Shown one piece after another: positions 58,001 through 64,000 of a stretch of DNA of 64,000 nucleotides; position 1 is the stretch's first letter; each line of letters begins with the position of its first letter. The stretch covers positions 12,053,734 through 12,117,733 of the forward strand of contig NC_092353.1 in NCBI RefSeq assembly GCF_963676685.1, read 5' to 3'. The stretch is from Mytilus edulis (Eukaryota; Mollusca; Bivalvia; Mytilida; Mytilidae). The position numbers and the translations under genes were made by a program. The notes below the pieces were generated by a model, which was not told where the DNA came from, made no database searches, and saw only the letters and a program-made list of their open reading frames with translations.

Positions 58001-58352
58001 TAACAATTAAACGTTCTTACCCGTTTGTAGCGATCTACTTCGACGTAGACACAACTGTCATCATTGTGGAAATCTCTATCAACACCAGACAATGGTTTAG
58101 AATTTAGCTCACATTTCAAATGTACTATGTTATAGTTGTAAGAATAACACATTGGTCTCTGTATACATTTGTTGAAGCAACCTCGTGGTGATATTTTATC
58201 AAAAGTACGAAAAACAAATCCTTCTTGTCTAGCAATTTCTCTGGTTTAATGCGAAATACTCCTGCTGTTTCATTTTCAGCAGATGTATTTGATATAACAA
58301 ATAATGATTGGAATGCCATAAGATGTATGCATATGTTGATAATCATTTTCAT
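36794..58352 (-). CDS. Gene A: secreted PAN / Cys-rich / F5-8C (F-type-lectin-like) protein
   Basis: Four minus-strand exons join in phase: 58352-58021, 53565-53472, 52222-52004 and 37017-36794, spanning 21.6 kb. Exon 1 begins ATG with a hydrophobic leader (IHLMAFQSLFVISNTSA) and an N-glycosylation site (NET). After a frameshift it encodes a PAN/apple-like module with paired cysteines (RGCFNKCIQRPMCYSYNYN). Exon 2 is a four-cysteine EGF-like piece. Exons 3 and 4 are the two halves of an F5/8 type C / fucolectin-type domain: NVAFGK, SPYWLVDLG, then GRYVKLNIVG and QFAEVKVF. Such proteins are secreted recognition molecules in molluscs. The canonical fucose-contact motif of F-type lectins (H...RxDCC...R) is not visible, so ligand specificity is unknown. 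Gene B at 59-62 kb is a tandem paralogue. The exon 1 frameshift may mark a pseudogene, an allele or an assembly error. Confidence 0.78.
37222..37415 (+). repeat. tRNA-derived SINE with TA tail
   Basis: A box A-like GTGGTCTAGCGAGACGG and an exact box B GGTTCGAATCC (37296-37306) lie 55-65 bp apart, as in a type II tRNA. A non-tRNA body follows (TTGCGAAAGCAAATTTACAG, ATTGTTGGGTTGATG), then (TA)n at 37391-37411. The acceptor strands do not pair well, so this is a SINE head and not a functional tRNA. Confidence 0.8.
37559..37958. mobile_element. Harbinger-like MITE, intact copy
   Basis: The left end TGGTGGCACGGTAGTACTT and the right end ...ACTATCGTGCCACC are inverted repeats (about 16 bp, two mismatches), flanked on both sides by TTA. 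TTA duplications are typical of PIF/Harbinger. The body contains GGTGTGATTGGACAAAACAT and AAGACCTAAAAGCACTAGTG. A second copy at 47309-49027 is interrupted by another repeat. Confidence 0.75.
37959..38979. other. Intron stretch without recognised feature
   Basis: It is part of the long gene A intron. No exon or repeat family could be assigned. The small open frames at 38769-39133 are incidental. Confidence 0.4.
38980..39072. repeat. (AAAATTC)n-type minisatellite
   Basis: Units TTCAAAATTC and CAGAATTC recur after AAGCCGAGAAGGATCA. The same flank and array appear inverted at 46990-47067, so the array travels as part of a dispersed element. Confidence 0.8.
39120..39720. repeat. TAGAAC/GTTCTA palindromic minisatellite
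   Basis: The words GACAGTTCTAC, CTAGAACTGATTTGG and TAGAACAGTTTTAGAC recur about every 20-25 bp in both orientations, including CTAGAACAGTTCTAGG. Small open frames on both strands come from the repeat. Confidence 0.85.
40312..40618 (-). repeat. M1 repeat copy
   Basis: It opens CCCCGCCACATTATTTATGC like the copy at 31340 and ends GGCAATCATACCACATCGTC plus a T run. It is inserted in the element at 39898-42780. Confidence 0.8.
41640..42180 (+). repeat. M7 fragment followed by M4 repeat copy
   Basis: AACATGCATGAAATAGTTGC and CACTGGACGTTAATAATC match M7 in reverse. From 41712, AGCCATGGCGGCAATGTTGG, AAGGGCAATAACTCCTTAGG, ACATTATTGC and GGGTTGTCTGATTTGTCTG follow the M4 order seen at 47703-48982. 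Confidence 0.65.
42181..42279 (+). repeat. Truncated hammerhead-bearing repeat M6
   Basis: TCCTCAATGCTCTTCAACCT, TTTATTTGGCCCTTTTAAC and GCGTCACTGATG match M6 up to the middle of the hammerhead CTGATGA (42273-42278). The sequence then breaks into the GATCG array. Confidence 0.7.
42785..43705. repeat. Two facing ACGATC / GATCGTGGT degenerate arrays
   Basis: At 42785-43010, words like TACGACCTCACAACGATC and TACGACTATACCACG repeat. At 43360-43700, words like GTGGTAAGATCG, AGCGTAGTAAGATCGCG and TCGTGGTGAGCG repeat, roughly complementary to the first block. The two blocks are about 350 bp apart and may be the subterminal regions of one element. Confidence 0.6.
43715..44400 (+). repeat. M4 repeat copy
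   Basis: TTATTGACAATGGTCATTTG, TTATTGCTGCTTTCAGTTTA, CAACGGGTTCTCTGATTCG and TTAGCAATGGCGGCCATGTT lead to AGCTCACTTGATCTTGACC, with the terminal hairpin CTCACTTGA...TCAAGTGAG. Three plus-strand copies of this family occur in the gene A intron. Confidence 0.7.
44945..45130 (+). repeat. M5 repeat copy
   Basis: AATGGGGAATGTGTCAAAGA, GACAACAATCCGACCATAG and GAGAAACTCCCGCAC define the family. Other copies lie at 50725-50870 and 54590-54672. Confidence 0.75.
45357..45379 (+). repeat. 23-base C run
   Basis: This is an uninterrupted C homopolymer. Such runs are prone to length error in assemblies. Confidence 0.95.
45980..46103 (-). mobile_element. hAT-like MITE end, second copy
   Basis: Read on the minus strand from 46103, CAGTGACGGATCCAGAGG, GGCGTAGCCCCCC, GCACTTTTGTTTTTTGTAC and TTAATCAGACTAGACTTCG match the copy at 16453-16550. 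The far terminus was not found. Confidence 0.55.
46990..47067. repeat. Inverted copy of the AAAATTC minisatellite element
   Basis: TGAATTATGAATTATGAATT, then repeated TTGAATTT, runs into TGATCCTTCTCGGCTTTCG. This is the reverse complement of the junction at 38970-38985. Confidence 0.75.
47309..49027. mobile_element. Harbinger-like MITE split by an M4 insertion
   Basis: The left part 47309-47702 and right part 48983-49027 together match the intact copy at 37559-37958 and are flanked by TTA on both sides (47306-47308 and 49028-49030). The break falls after GTGAAAATTCTA. The inserted block is the M4 repeat. Confidence 0.8.
47703..48982 (+). repeat. M4 repeat, two tandem units, nested
   Basis: It starts CTAGAGGTTCTGAAGAGCCT and ends with the hairpin CTCACTTGGCCC-TTC-GGGCCAGGTGAG. 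Two units of about 490 bp lie head to tail, each with GGCAATAACT, ACATTATTGCTGTTTACAG, GGGGCAGCAACCCAACAACG and TTTTTAGCC(A/G)T(A/G)GCGGCCAT. It is inserted in the MITE at 47309-49027, so it is the younger insertion. Confidence 0.8.
49031..49655. other. Intron stretch without recognised feature
   Basis: It contains AATAAATTTGAAATTAAAG at about 49468, which resembles the 3' end of a LINE or a poly(A)-type tail. No coding trace was seen. Confidence 0.35.
49660..49810 (-). repeat. M3 (PLE tail) fragment
   Basis: AGAGGGACGAATGATACC, AAAGGGACAGTCAAACTCAT, AATGAAAAAGACAAACAGAC and CACATGACACAACATAG match the tail at 3336-3604. Confidence 0.7.
50340..50600 (-). repeat. M3 (PLE tail) copy
   Basis: GATACCAGAGGGACAGTC, GCCATGGCTCAAAATG, AAGCAACACGAACCCCAGTA and GGTGATCTCATATGCTCCG follow the family order and include the reading-frame remnant just after the PLE RT. 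Confidence 0.7.
50725..50870 (+). repeat. M5 repeat copy
   Basis: TGGAAATGGGGAATGTGTCA, AAGAGACAACAACCCGGCC and GAGAAATTCCCGCACCCGGA, then GCGTCCTTCAGCTGACCCC. Confidence 0.75.
51200..51750 (-). pseudogene. Second-lineage Penelope-like RT fragment
   Basis: Minus-strand reading gives the catalytic box CYIDDILILSLNNLKNGDFV at about 51735-51675, then ESIYPTELEI. After a gap, 51533-51201 gives RYHKLVKTFTKFYDRYKDII, RSGISNPFFYGNILSKTQKS and KKGYSYDTVVRSLKIAYCGV. The YIDD box is intact. The C-terminal region differs from the 3.6-8.2 kb element, so it belongs to another PLE lineage. The central part is missing. It lies inside a gene A intron in the same orientation as the gene. Confidence 0.7.
52004..52222 (-). 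CDS. Gene A exon 3: first half of F5/8C-type domain
   Basis: It runs from acceptor TTTTGTAG|GTTGTG to donor GAAG|GTAAGT, 219 nt, phase 1 at both ends. It encodes CENNKVTNVSNVAFGKTTQA, then SSNAVDDDNNTYVHTYTRNS and PYWLVDLGGSHVIEKIDL. W-x-VDLG is a hallmark of the fold. Confidence 0.9.
52950..53340 (+). pseudogene. Penelope-like element 3' end (+)
   Basis: HELVDRYGITVS is followed by a stop and ISDMF, then the M3 tail: ACCCTTCCGGAGAACCTGAG, GTGGGGTTCATGTTGC, ATGTTGTGTCTTCTGTAC and GGCCATGGCGTTATCAC. It is the opposite orientation to the copy at 3.3-4.1 kb. It lies between gene A exons 3 and 2. Confidence 0.75.
53472..53565 (-). CDS. Gene A exon 2: short Cys-rich (EGF-like) module
   Basis: It runs from acceptor ATTAAAG|GATCCT (phase 0) to donor GATA|GTAAGA (phase 1), 94 nt. 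It encodes DPSYDTCIGNRCKEGEVCER then LKNGRLFCVKD. Gene B has a 94-nt counterpart with the same cysteines. Confidence 0.85.
53810..53940 (+). repeat. Hammerhead-bearing repeat M6, decayed copy
   Basis: CTTTAACTCCATTC, TTTGGCTTTTTTTAATTTTT and GTCA-CTGATGA at 53860-53870 are followed by a lost GAAA (CAAAAA) and then GCGCGTCTGGCGTT. The core is broken, so no ribozyme activity is expected. Confidence 0.65.
54060..54440 (+). repeat. M2 repeat copy
   Basis: CAACAGTAGTATACCGCCGT, GGTAACAAACTAAAACTGAG, GGCCATTTTCCTGACTTGG and GCCAAACCTCCCGCTTTAAT are in the same order as at 2650-3060. Confidence 0.75.
54590..54672 (+). repeat. M5 repeat fragment
   Basis: GAGAATGGAAATCGGGAATG, TGTCAAAGAGACAACAATCC and AACAGCAGAAGGTCACC. 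Confidence 0.7.
54752..55187. mobile_element. MITE with GGGGACGAAGTC ends (436 bp)
   Basis: GGGGACGAAGTC at the left is exactly complementary to GACTTCGTCCCC at the right end. The left end also folds on itself (GGGGACGAAGTCCCC). Target duplication was not resolved. The plus-strand open frame inside is not a gene. Confidence 0.7.
55188..55870. other. Intron stretch without recognised feature
   Basis: It lies just upstream (plus strand) of the PLE fragment and may contain part of that element's 3' region on the minus strand. Nothing else can be named. Confidence 0.35.
55875..56345 (-). pseudogene. Penelope-like RT fragment with intact YIDD box
   Basis: The minus-strand frame 56339-55875 reads NFTFRYIDDVLSLNNPYF, SSELEIKDTTDTRRTASYLD, YDKRDDFNFLIINFPFLISN and KLLQQSYEEDRLKMTLRKFY. 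It stops after RKFYGTITN, where the related element reads RKFYGRHHELVDRYG, so the C-terminus is truncated or shifted. It is the best-preserved RT core in the window and lies in a gene A intron. Confidence 0.82.
56346..57699. other. Intron stretch, little recognised
   Basis: Only a scrap resembling M3 (CACTCTTCCGGAGAACC at 57160) was seen. Confidence 0.35.
57700..57860 (-). repeat. M2 repeat fragment
   Basis: GCGTTTCCCTCAGTTTTAGT, TTGTTACCCCGATT and GAACAGCGGTATACTACTGT are the reverse complement of the left part of M2. Confidence 0.7.
58021..58352 (-). CDS. Gene A exon 1: signal peptide and PAN-like domain, frameshifted
   Basis: ATG at 58352 opens MKMIINICIHLMAFQSLFVI, with a likely cleavage after NTSA. 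This frame reaches about IKPEKLLDK and then leaves the conserved reading. A second frame takes over at ARQEGFVFRTFDKISPRGCF and runs through MCYSYNYNIVHLKCELNSK to DDSCVYVEVDRYKR, ending at donor CGG|GTAAGA in phase 0. The 332-nt exon is one base short of a multiple of three, so a single-base loss (or a two-base gain) is needed to explain it. Cys spacing fits PAN/apple modules of molluscs. Confidence 0.68.
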
Positions 58353-58704
58353 TCTGCGATGAAAAGGATACTGCAGCCTAGTATTATACCTCAGTAAATA
58401 TAGACCTAGATTTAAAAGGCTGATATTTCATAGTTAAATTCCAATGACTATTGGATACCAATATTGATCACATTCGTATAAATCAATTTGGTTTTAAGTA
58501 CATTATAATACTCGATTTCAATTATGTTTTGAGAATCAACTTACAATTGAAAAGCAAAGAAAAGGATACCATAACTCCTTAAGACAGCGATAATTTAACC
58601 AGACGTGGAGTACCTAACTTAGGTTTTTACACAATGATTAAAAAGTGTCTATTAATGAATTGTACTTTCATCCACATTGTAATCCGTAAAGTGTTGCCAC
58701 ATGC

Positions 58705-58870
58705 CCAAAAAGCACCATGAGATCTCCCACTCCAGTTTATGGTGGGGTTCGTGTTGCTTAGTCTTTAGTTTTATATGTTGTGTCTTGTGTACTATTATTT
58801 GTCTGTATGTCATTTTTTTAGCCATGGCGTTGTCAGTTTATTTTCATTCTATGATATTGAGTGTTTACTA
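58705..58870 (+). repeat. M3 (PLE tail) fragment
   Basis: TGGTGGGGTTCGTGTTGC, ATATGTTGTGTCTTGTGTAC and GCCATGGCGTTGTCAG. Confidence 0.7.
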
Positions 58871-59210
58871 GTATCTTAACTGCTGGCGCTGTTAAATCTT
58901 TGTCATTTTTGTTTTTCTTGTTGGCGTCTTTTGTTAGATTTTATTGTATGTTGGTTTTGACTATTTCTTTTATTGACGTGTTATATTAATGACACAAATT
59001 GGGGATGCTGGATACAAATAAATATCACCTTACTCACACAGTAACTTTATACACCTGTCACACAAGTGCTAGCTTAAAAGGTTTAACCCACTATTTATTT
59101 TGGATAAGATCTAAAACAATTAATTAATATTTCTGCAAAAACAAGTAGTCCTGTTACATGCTAACAGAGATAATTTGTGTATAAGGATTCAACTTGTTCT
59201 GTCATAGTTG

Positions 59211-59434
59211 TTAACACACAGCTGACACTGTTGGAACAGCAAAAACTTTTATTTCTGCAAATTGCAGTCGTCCACTACCTACGATATTCAGCTTGACGTA
59301 CCGACCAACTGCTTTCTTCTCCATGGTAAATACTAAATGTTCGCTGTTTGTACCTGGTCCATCGTAATGTGCACATACAACCATGTCATACTGAGTTTTG
59401 CCAACACTGATGTCAAGGTTTTGTAGATAAGATC
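59211..59434 (-). CDS. Gene B terminal exon, second half of F5/8C-type domain
   Basis: It runs from acceptor TTTACAG|GATCTT to stop TAA, 224 nt. It encodes LDISVGKTQYDMVVCAHYDG, PGTNSEHLVFTMEKKAVGRY and VKLNIVGSGRLQFAEIKVFA, with a C-terminal cysteine. The size is identical to gene A exon 4. Confidence 0.92.
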
Positions 59435-62236
59435 CTGTAAAAAGGAAAACAGCTTATTTTATTTTCAGTGTAATAAAAATGATGACAAATGTCACCTAAC
59501 ATAATTATTTTAAATTTTCCAATAGATAGTCGATTAATTTGACCTGCTGTTTATAAAATTGGTATTTTGAGGAGGTTTTCGTCCTGCAAATTCGCCTCAT
59601 CAAAGAAAAAACGAAATTTCTTTTAACGTTTAATTTTTTATTGCCCGTTGTAGTAAAAGCTATTGCTGCGTTTAAATGTGCCAATGGCACCGTAATGACC
59701 ATGAACGTAATGTAATTCCTTTGTTCTAAATAGAACAAATGTTTTAATTAATACAGATTTTCATAGGTGATTTGTTCCATACACCTTTTGACTCTCGGAT
59801 TTTTTTTTTCTAACTATCGTTCAAAATCCTCCGGATTTTAATATTCAATATCATATTGACCTTTTTACATACATTTGTTTTAACAGTTTCAATCAAATAT
59901 TTCATAGATATTCATTTTAATGTGACATATTCTATATTGTTTTATTCGAATTGTCGTACATATTCTATTTTCCTTTTTAAAGTCACCTTTTCGATATACC
60001 CTTTAAAACTTAAAGCTAGTTTGAAATATGTTTATTGATCTAGTACATAAACAAACGGACTTACTGACGCTATTATTATTTCACAGATGACGACGGATAT
60101 GATTTTGTAACAACAATCCCGTCCTCTTGTCCGACCTGTTAAATTTAACGTATCATCACGTTTGAATTCACATGAGCAACAAGATTGGTGTCACATATGG
60201 AGCATCATCTGCTTATCGCTCCGGAGCACCTCAGATCACACTCTGATTTTGTTGGTGTTCGTGTTGCTCAGTCTTTAGTTTGCGATGTTGTGTTTTGTAT
60301 ATTGTATATTGTTATTAGTATTTTGTTGTTTCTTGTTTTCTGTCAGGGCGTTGTCAATTTGTTTTTGACAAATGAGTTTGAATGGTTTCTTTATATATTT
60401 TGCATCTCTCTGACTATAAATATACTTTCGACGCGTAATTAGTAAAATGTCTTGTATCCTAAACTACATATTAAATTATATCATTTTACTTAAACCTTTT
60501 TGCAGTAAAATATAATGGCTAAAATAACGTTTTCATTAATTAACATTTGGACACATGCTCTAAATGTAGTATCTACAATTGTACTTTTGAGTATAGAGGT
60601 ATGAGCTGGAAAATCTTAAGGTTAATACTTGCCTCCAGATTTGTAATTGAAAATGTCGATTTGATGTATGGTGTAATAGTCTCCGAGGTCTACCTCCCAG
60701 TATGGCGAATCTTCTGTGGTTGTATGTGTGTACGTAGTTAAGTCATTGTCGACAGCGTTTGAAGGAATATGATTAGTGTCCTGCCAGCTCTGCTCCGCTT
60801 TCTTACCAAATGCAACATTTTTTAAGTTTTGGTCCTGACAACCTGTACAAACAAGTTATTTCATCAAATCACAATTGATTTCTATGTTTACCTTACCTTT
60901 TCTGATCACACCGGATTGTTCATGTAGCATGAATTTCTTCACTATCCATGCATGAGTGTTTTATGTTTTATTCTGAGTACAAAATTCTGTTGAATCCTTG
61001 CTCATAATAAAATGACAAACAACAGTACACAAAATACAACAAAGAAAACAAAAGACTGAGCCAGAAAAAAGGAATATCAATTTCCCTCAATGGATAAGCA
61101 GATACTATTTAACATGTTCATCCGTCGAATTGCTTATGTAAATACACATTGGTGACATGAAACGAAGGATGGGTTCTGGTTACGACAATTGGTACATATT
61201 CATCGTCATCTGTTGAACAGATATTCCATAACGGCCAACCAACTCGTTACTGCGTCCATTCATTTGTGAAGGAATGATTTAAATTTCTCAACTTGGAACT
61301 CTTGATTCAATAACTTCTTTGTGACAAGTATGGCATATCGTATCAATTGGGTCATTTTTTGTTTGTTTTCAAACTACACTTGTCAATATCTAAATGCATT
61401 CAAAATATGAGTCGGATTTAACTTAACTGTATCTGTTGTATTCTTAATTTCATGTTCGATGGGAAAGAGGTGTGTATCACAGTCAGTAAAACAAAATAGG
61501 CTCTTTATATTGCAGAGACTGAGCAATGAAAATCTTATTCAAACCATAAGAATGTTGCTGGTAACAATAATCAACATGCGGTTGGTAGACTACTTCACGA
61601 CAGAATACTCCCATTTCAGTCGTTTCTAAATGACCACCGGTGATCAATTCAAATTGTAGTTACAATGAATTGATAATAAAATTTATTTCGCAACGTCATT
61701 TCCTAGATAAACACCTGCAACGGCAGCTGATTACCAATCTTAAATCTAAATTAACTTCTCCAAAATTCGCTTAGCACAACTGTATTTTCTACAATTGCAT
61801 ATGTTTAAAAAGTTTCACAGTCATTCTGTTTGTTCCAAAACACTTTGAAATAACTATCTACTAAGTATTATTTTATTAATGTATATGATTTAACAGAGCA
61901 ATATAGTGAGATCATATTGTGTAAAATATTCGTTTCAAATATTAAAAAAAAAAGTGGATATCAACCCGCTTTGTTCCTGCATTTTAAAATATACTTGAAA
62001 ACGATAAACCTACTTTCAATATCTAAAAGTGCACTATTGGAACTGCTACAGCATGATTTGATACCTCATAATGTACATGTAGACCTTTGAAAAGATACAA
62101 GCAAAAATACAGATTAATGGGGTATTATGATCATATACTTACTATCTTGAACGCAAACATTTTTCCCGTCTCTCAAAGTTTCACAAACTTCTCCTTCTTC
62201 ACACTGATTTCCAAGGCATGTGTCATATAGAGAATC
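59211..62236 (-). CDS. Gene B: tandem paralogue of gene A (Cys-rich / F5-8C domain), 5' exon not found
   Basis: Three minus-strand exons join in phase: 62236-62143, 60842-60633 and 59434-59211, encoding about 175 residues to the stop. The order is a four-cysteine EGF-like module, then both halves of an F5/8C / F-type-lectin-like domain. Exon sizes of 94 and 224 nt equal those of gene A exactly, and the middle exon is 210 against 219 nt. Residues such as SVG, CAHYDGPGT, EHLVF and GRYVKLNIVG are shared, so a local duplication is clear. The second intron uses a GC donor instead of GT. By analogy with gene A, a signal-peptide and PAN exon should lie above 62236. I did not find it up to 64000, so it probably lies outside. 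Predicted to be secreted. The fucose-contact residues of classical F-type lectins are not evident. Confidence 0.82.
60185..60380 (+). repeat. M3 (PLE tail) copy
   Basis: CTTATCGCTCCGGAGCACCT, GTTGGTGTTCGTGTTGCTCA and GATGTTGTGTTTTGTATATT are in family order. It lies in the gene B intron. The open frame here is repeat-derived. Confidence 0.65.
60633..60842 (-). CDS. Gene B first half of F5/8C-type domain
   Basis: It runs from acceptor GTACAG|GTTGTC to the non-canonical donor GGAG|GCAAGT, 210 nt, phase 1 at both ends. It encodes CQDQNLKNVAFGKKAEQSWQ, DTNHIPSNAVDNDLTTYTHT and SPYWEVDLGDYYTIHQIDIF. It lacks three residues relative to gene A exon 3. Confidence 0.9.
61200..61475 (-). pseudogene. 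Degenerate Penelope-like RT fragment
   Basis: The plus-strand text CATAACGGCCAACCAACTCG and GGAACTCTTGATTCAATAAC matches the region 3670-3765. Upstream on the minus strand, a decayed EHEIKNTTDTVKLNPTH corresponds to ELEIKDTKDT. It lies between gene B exons. Confidence 0.6.
62143..62236 (-). CDS. Gene B Cys-rich (EGF-like) exon
   Basis: It runs from acceptor GATTTCAG|GATTCT (phase 0) to donor GATA|GTAAGT (phase 1), 94 nt. It encodes DSLYDTCLGNQCEEGEVCET then LRDGKNVCVQD, cysteine for cysteine like gene A exon 2. Confidence 0.88.
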
Positions 62237-63638
62237 CTGAAATCAATAGATAAATTTCATGTAAAACATGTTCATTTTTTGACTTATAAGATAATTGCTT
62301 TTTAGTTGTTTAATATGACCACATTATCACCTCTATAAATTTAACGCAGTCTATAAACTATCATTACATCAAAACATCATCTTTCCATAAGACGTTTTAG
62401 TTTGTCAGATATAAGTATTTACATTTACCAGTTTTGAAAATTAAAACCGAAAAAGACGACGACGTACTGCAATTCATATTGCATTACATAATTCTCGATT
62501 AAGTTGCAATAGGATGACAGAAAGATAGACAAATTGGAAAGATCTTTCCAGATTCATAATCATAAAACATCTTTTGAAAAAAAGTAAAATCACAAAAATA
62601 CTGAACTTAGAGGAAGATCAATTGGGAAAGTCCATAATCACATGGCAAAATCAAACAAAACGCATCAAAAACGAATGGACAAGAACTGTCATATTCCTGA
62701 CTTGGTACAGGCATTTTCAAATGTAGAAAATGGTGGATTAAACCTGGTTCTATAGCGCTAACCCTCTCACTTTAATGACAGTCTCATCAATTTCCGATAT
62801 ATTTACATTGATGCGTTAAATGAAAGTGTAACTTCATCTTAAGAATTTAAATAATTTGACTTATTCTGTTTTATCAAAACTAATTTATCATTTAAGAATT
62901 GGACAAAAGATAGAAAAAAAAGAAAGTATGAGCTATTTCTATGCAAAGTAAATGGAATCTTTTCATATTTAAGAGGCCGACGCCTCCAATATATACATAA
63001 ATATGATAAACTTACATTTAATGCTTTTATTTTATGTATCTTTAACTTATGTATACAAGGCTTATAACGGAATAGTAATGCTTAAACGTGACTAGACAGT
63101 TGACAACATTTGAAAAACAAAAATACACCCGCTTAGCTTTTAGACATTCACAATGTTTCCAGGACAGCTGTTAATTTACTTGTGTATTCAGAGGTTGACA
63201 TACGATAATTCCTTGAATAAAAAAGAGCCTTTACAATATATAGTACAAACCCTCAATTATAGTTGAAGAAAATAAATAAAACAGGTAAATTTAAACTCTG
63301 CTACTTTTACCAAATTATAAAAAGAATAAAACAAAGATACTTTTTCTTTGTCGTTGACAAGGTACTTGGTTAATTCCTAAAAGTAGTCAGAAGCATACTC
63401 TTTGGTGTAATAGAAAAACTTAATGGCAAACTGTATAAATTCAATGAAAAGGGCGTAACACCAGATTGATGAATAGCACAACAAAAAAACTTAAATACTA
63501 CAATACTAAAAAACTCAAATACACACTCTACTAATTTGAGAGTAGTCGCTGTACTGAAAGCTAGTTTAAATCCATTAAAAACTTCCAGAGAAACCGTAAT
63601 GGGTGCTTTAAAGAGAAAGCCAAATAAAGAAACAACAA

Positions 63639-63679
<41 letters not shown>

Positions 63680-64000
63680 CCTACAAAATGTACTAAAGCT
63701 TTTAAATTCATCATTGCTTAAAAATGTCGTAGTAATGATTCAAAGAAAACAAAATTAACAAAAAAGGGACACTCCAATGAAAATTCAAAACAGAACATCT
63801 TAAGTTTGATTAAATGGCAAAATCAAAAATTCAATCACATTAAACGAATGGATCATTTTGAAGTGTAAAGTGTCGTCAAGAAGGCACATACAATATAAAT
63901 ACAAATGCTGAAATATTGATTGTAAATATTTCTATGGCTAGTACAGTTGTCCATGTTTAAATTGGATTGTAGTGGTGCCGAGACCTGCATACGGTGTATA
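62237..64000. other. 5' flank of gene B exon, no PAN exon recognised
   Basis: Both strands were read for a counterpart of gene A exon 1 and none was seen. An M2 scrap (TTCCTGACTTGGTACAGGCA, CTAACCCTCTCACTTTAATG) lies at 62680-62800. The rest is AT-rich. Confidence 0.45.
63638..63679 (+). repeat. (ATT)n microsatellite, about 14 units
   Basis: This is an uninterrupted trinucleotide run. It explains the poly-tyrosine stretch in the open frame that crosses it. Confidence 0.95.

Noticed and set aside
63536-63721. 61-codon frame with a tyrosine run
   Set aside because: The run is the translated ATT microsatellite.

Overview
The window is AT-rich, intron-rich animal DNA. It carries many dispersed repeats that I recognise from memory as typical of marine mussels (Mytilus or a close mytilid bivalve). 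These include the GTGGTATGAG...CAATGAGACAAC family, the GGGAATGTGTCAAAGAGAC family, a tRNA-headed SINE with a TA tail, and Penelope-like elements. No organism search could be run, so the species is an inference. There is no bacterial-style gene packing and no CRISPR array.

Four protein-coding loci can be supported. (1) At 14220-16445 (+) a single uninterrupted 741-codon frame encodes a membrane-anchored fusion of a WecB-type (non-hydrolysing) UDP-GlcNAc 2-epimerase and a C-terminal GT-A-like glycosyltransferase domain. (2) At 24400-34239 (+) six phase-compatible exons encode the 3' part of an apextrin-like protein ending in an ApeC domain. (3) At 58352-36794 (-) four exons (gene A) encode signal peptide, PAN/apple-like domain, a short cysteine-rich module and an F5/8C / F-type-lectin-like domain. 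Exon 1 carries a frameshift. (4) At 62236-59211 (-) three exons (gene B) form a tandem paralogue of gene A with two exons of exactly equal length (94 and 224 nt). Its 5' end lies outside the window or was not found. Loci 2-4 look like a small cluster of secreted recognition proteins, and ApeC and gene A are convergent.

Layout: 0.6-12.8 kb is repeat-rich. It holds a Penelope-like element (PLE) split by a 2.7-kb TA-flanked inverted-repeat transposon, 161-bp and 169-bp tandem arrays, and a LINE 3' remnant. The epimerase gene lies at 14.2-16.4 kb. A decayed L1/Tx1-like LINE occupies 18.8-22.6 kb. The ApeC gene fills 24.4-34.2 kb, with introns full of repeats. From 34.3 to 58 kb, a 10-bp-TSD transposon and the very long introns of gene A hold nested MITEs, GATCG- and TAGAAC-rich arrays and more PLE pieces. 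Gene B fills 59-62 kb.

The most unusual non-coding signal is a dispersed repeat with a complete type-I hammerhead ribozyme core (25080-25123). Related, decayed or truncated copies lie at 33.2, 42.3 and 53.9 kb.
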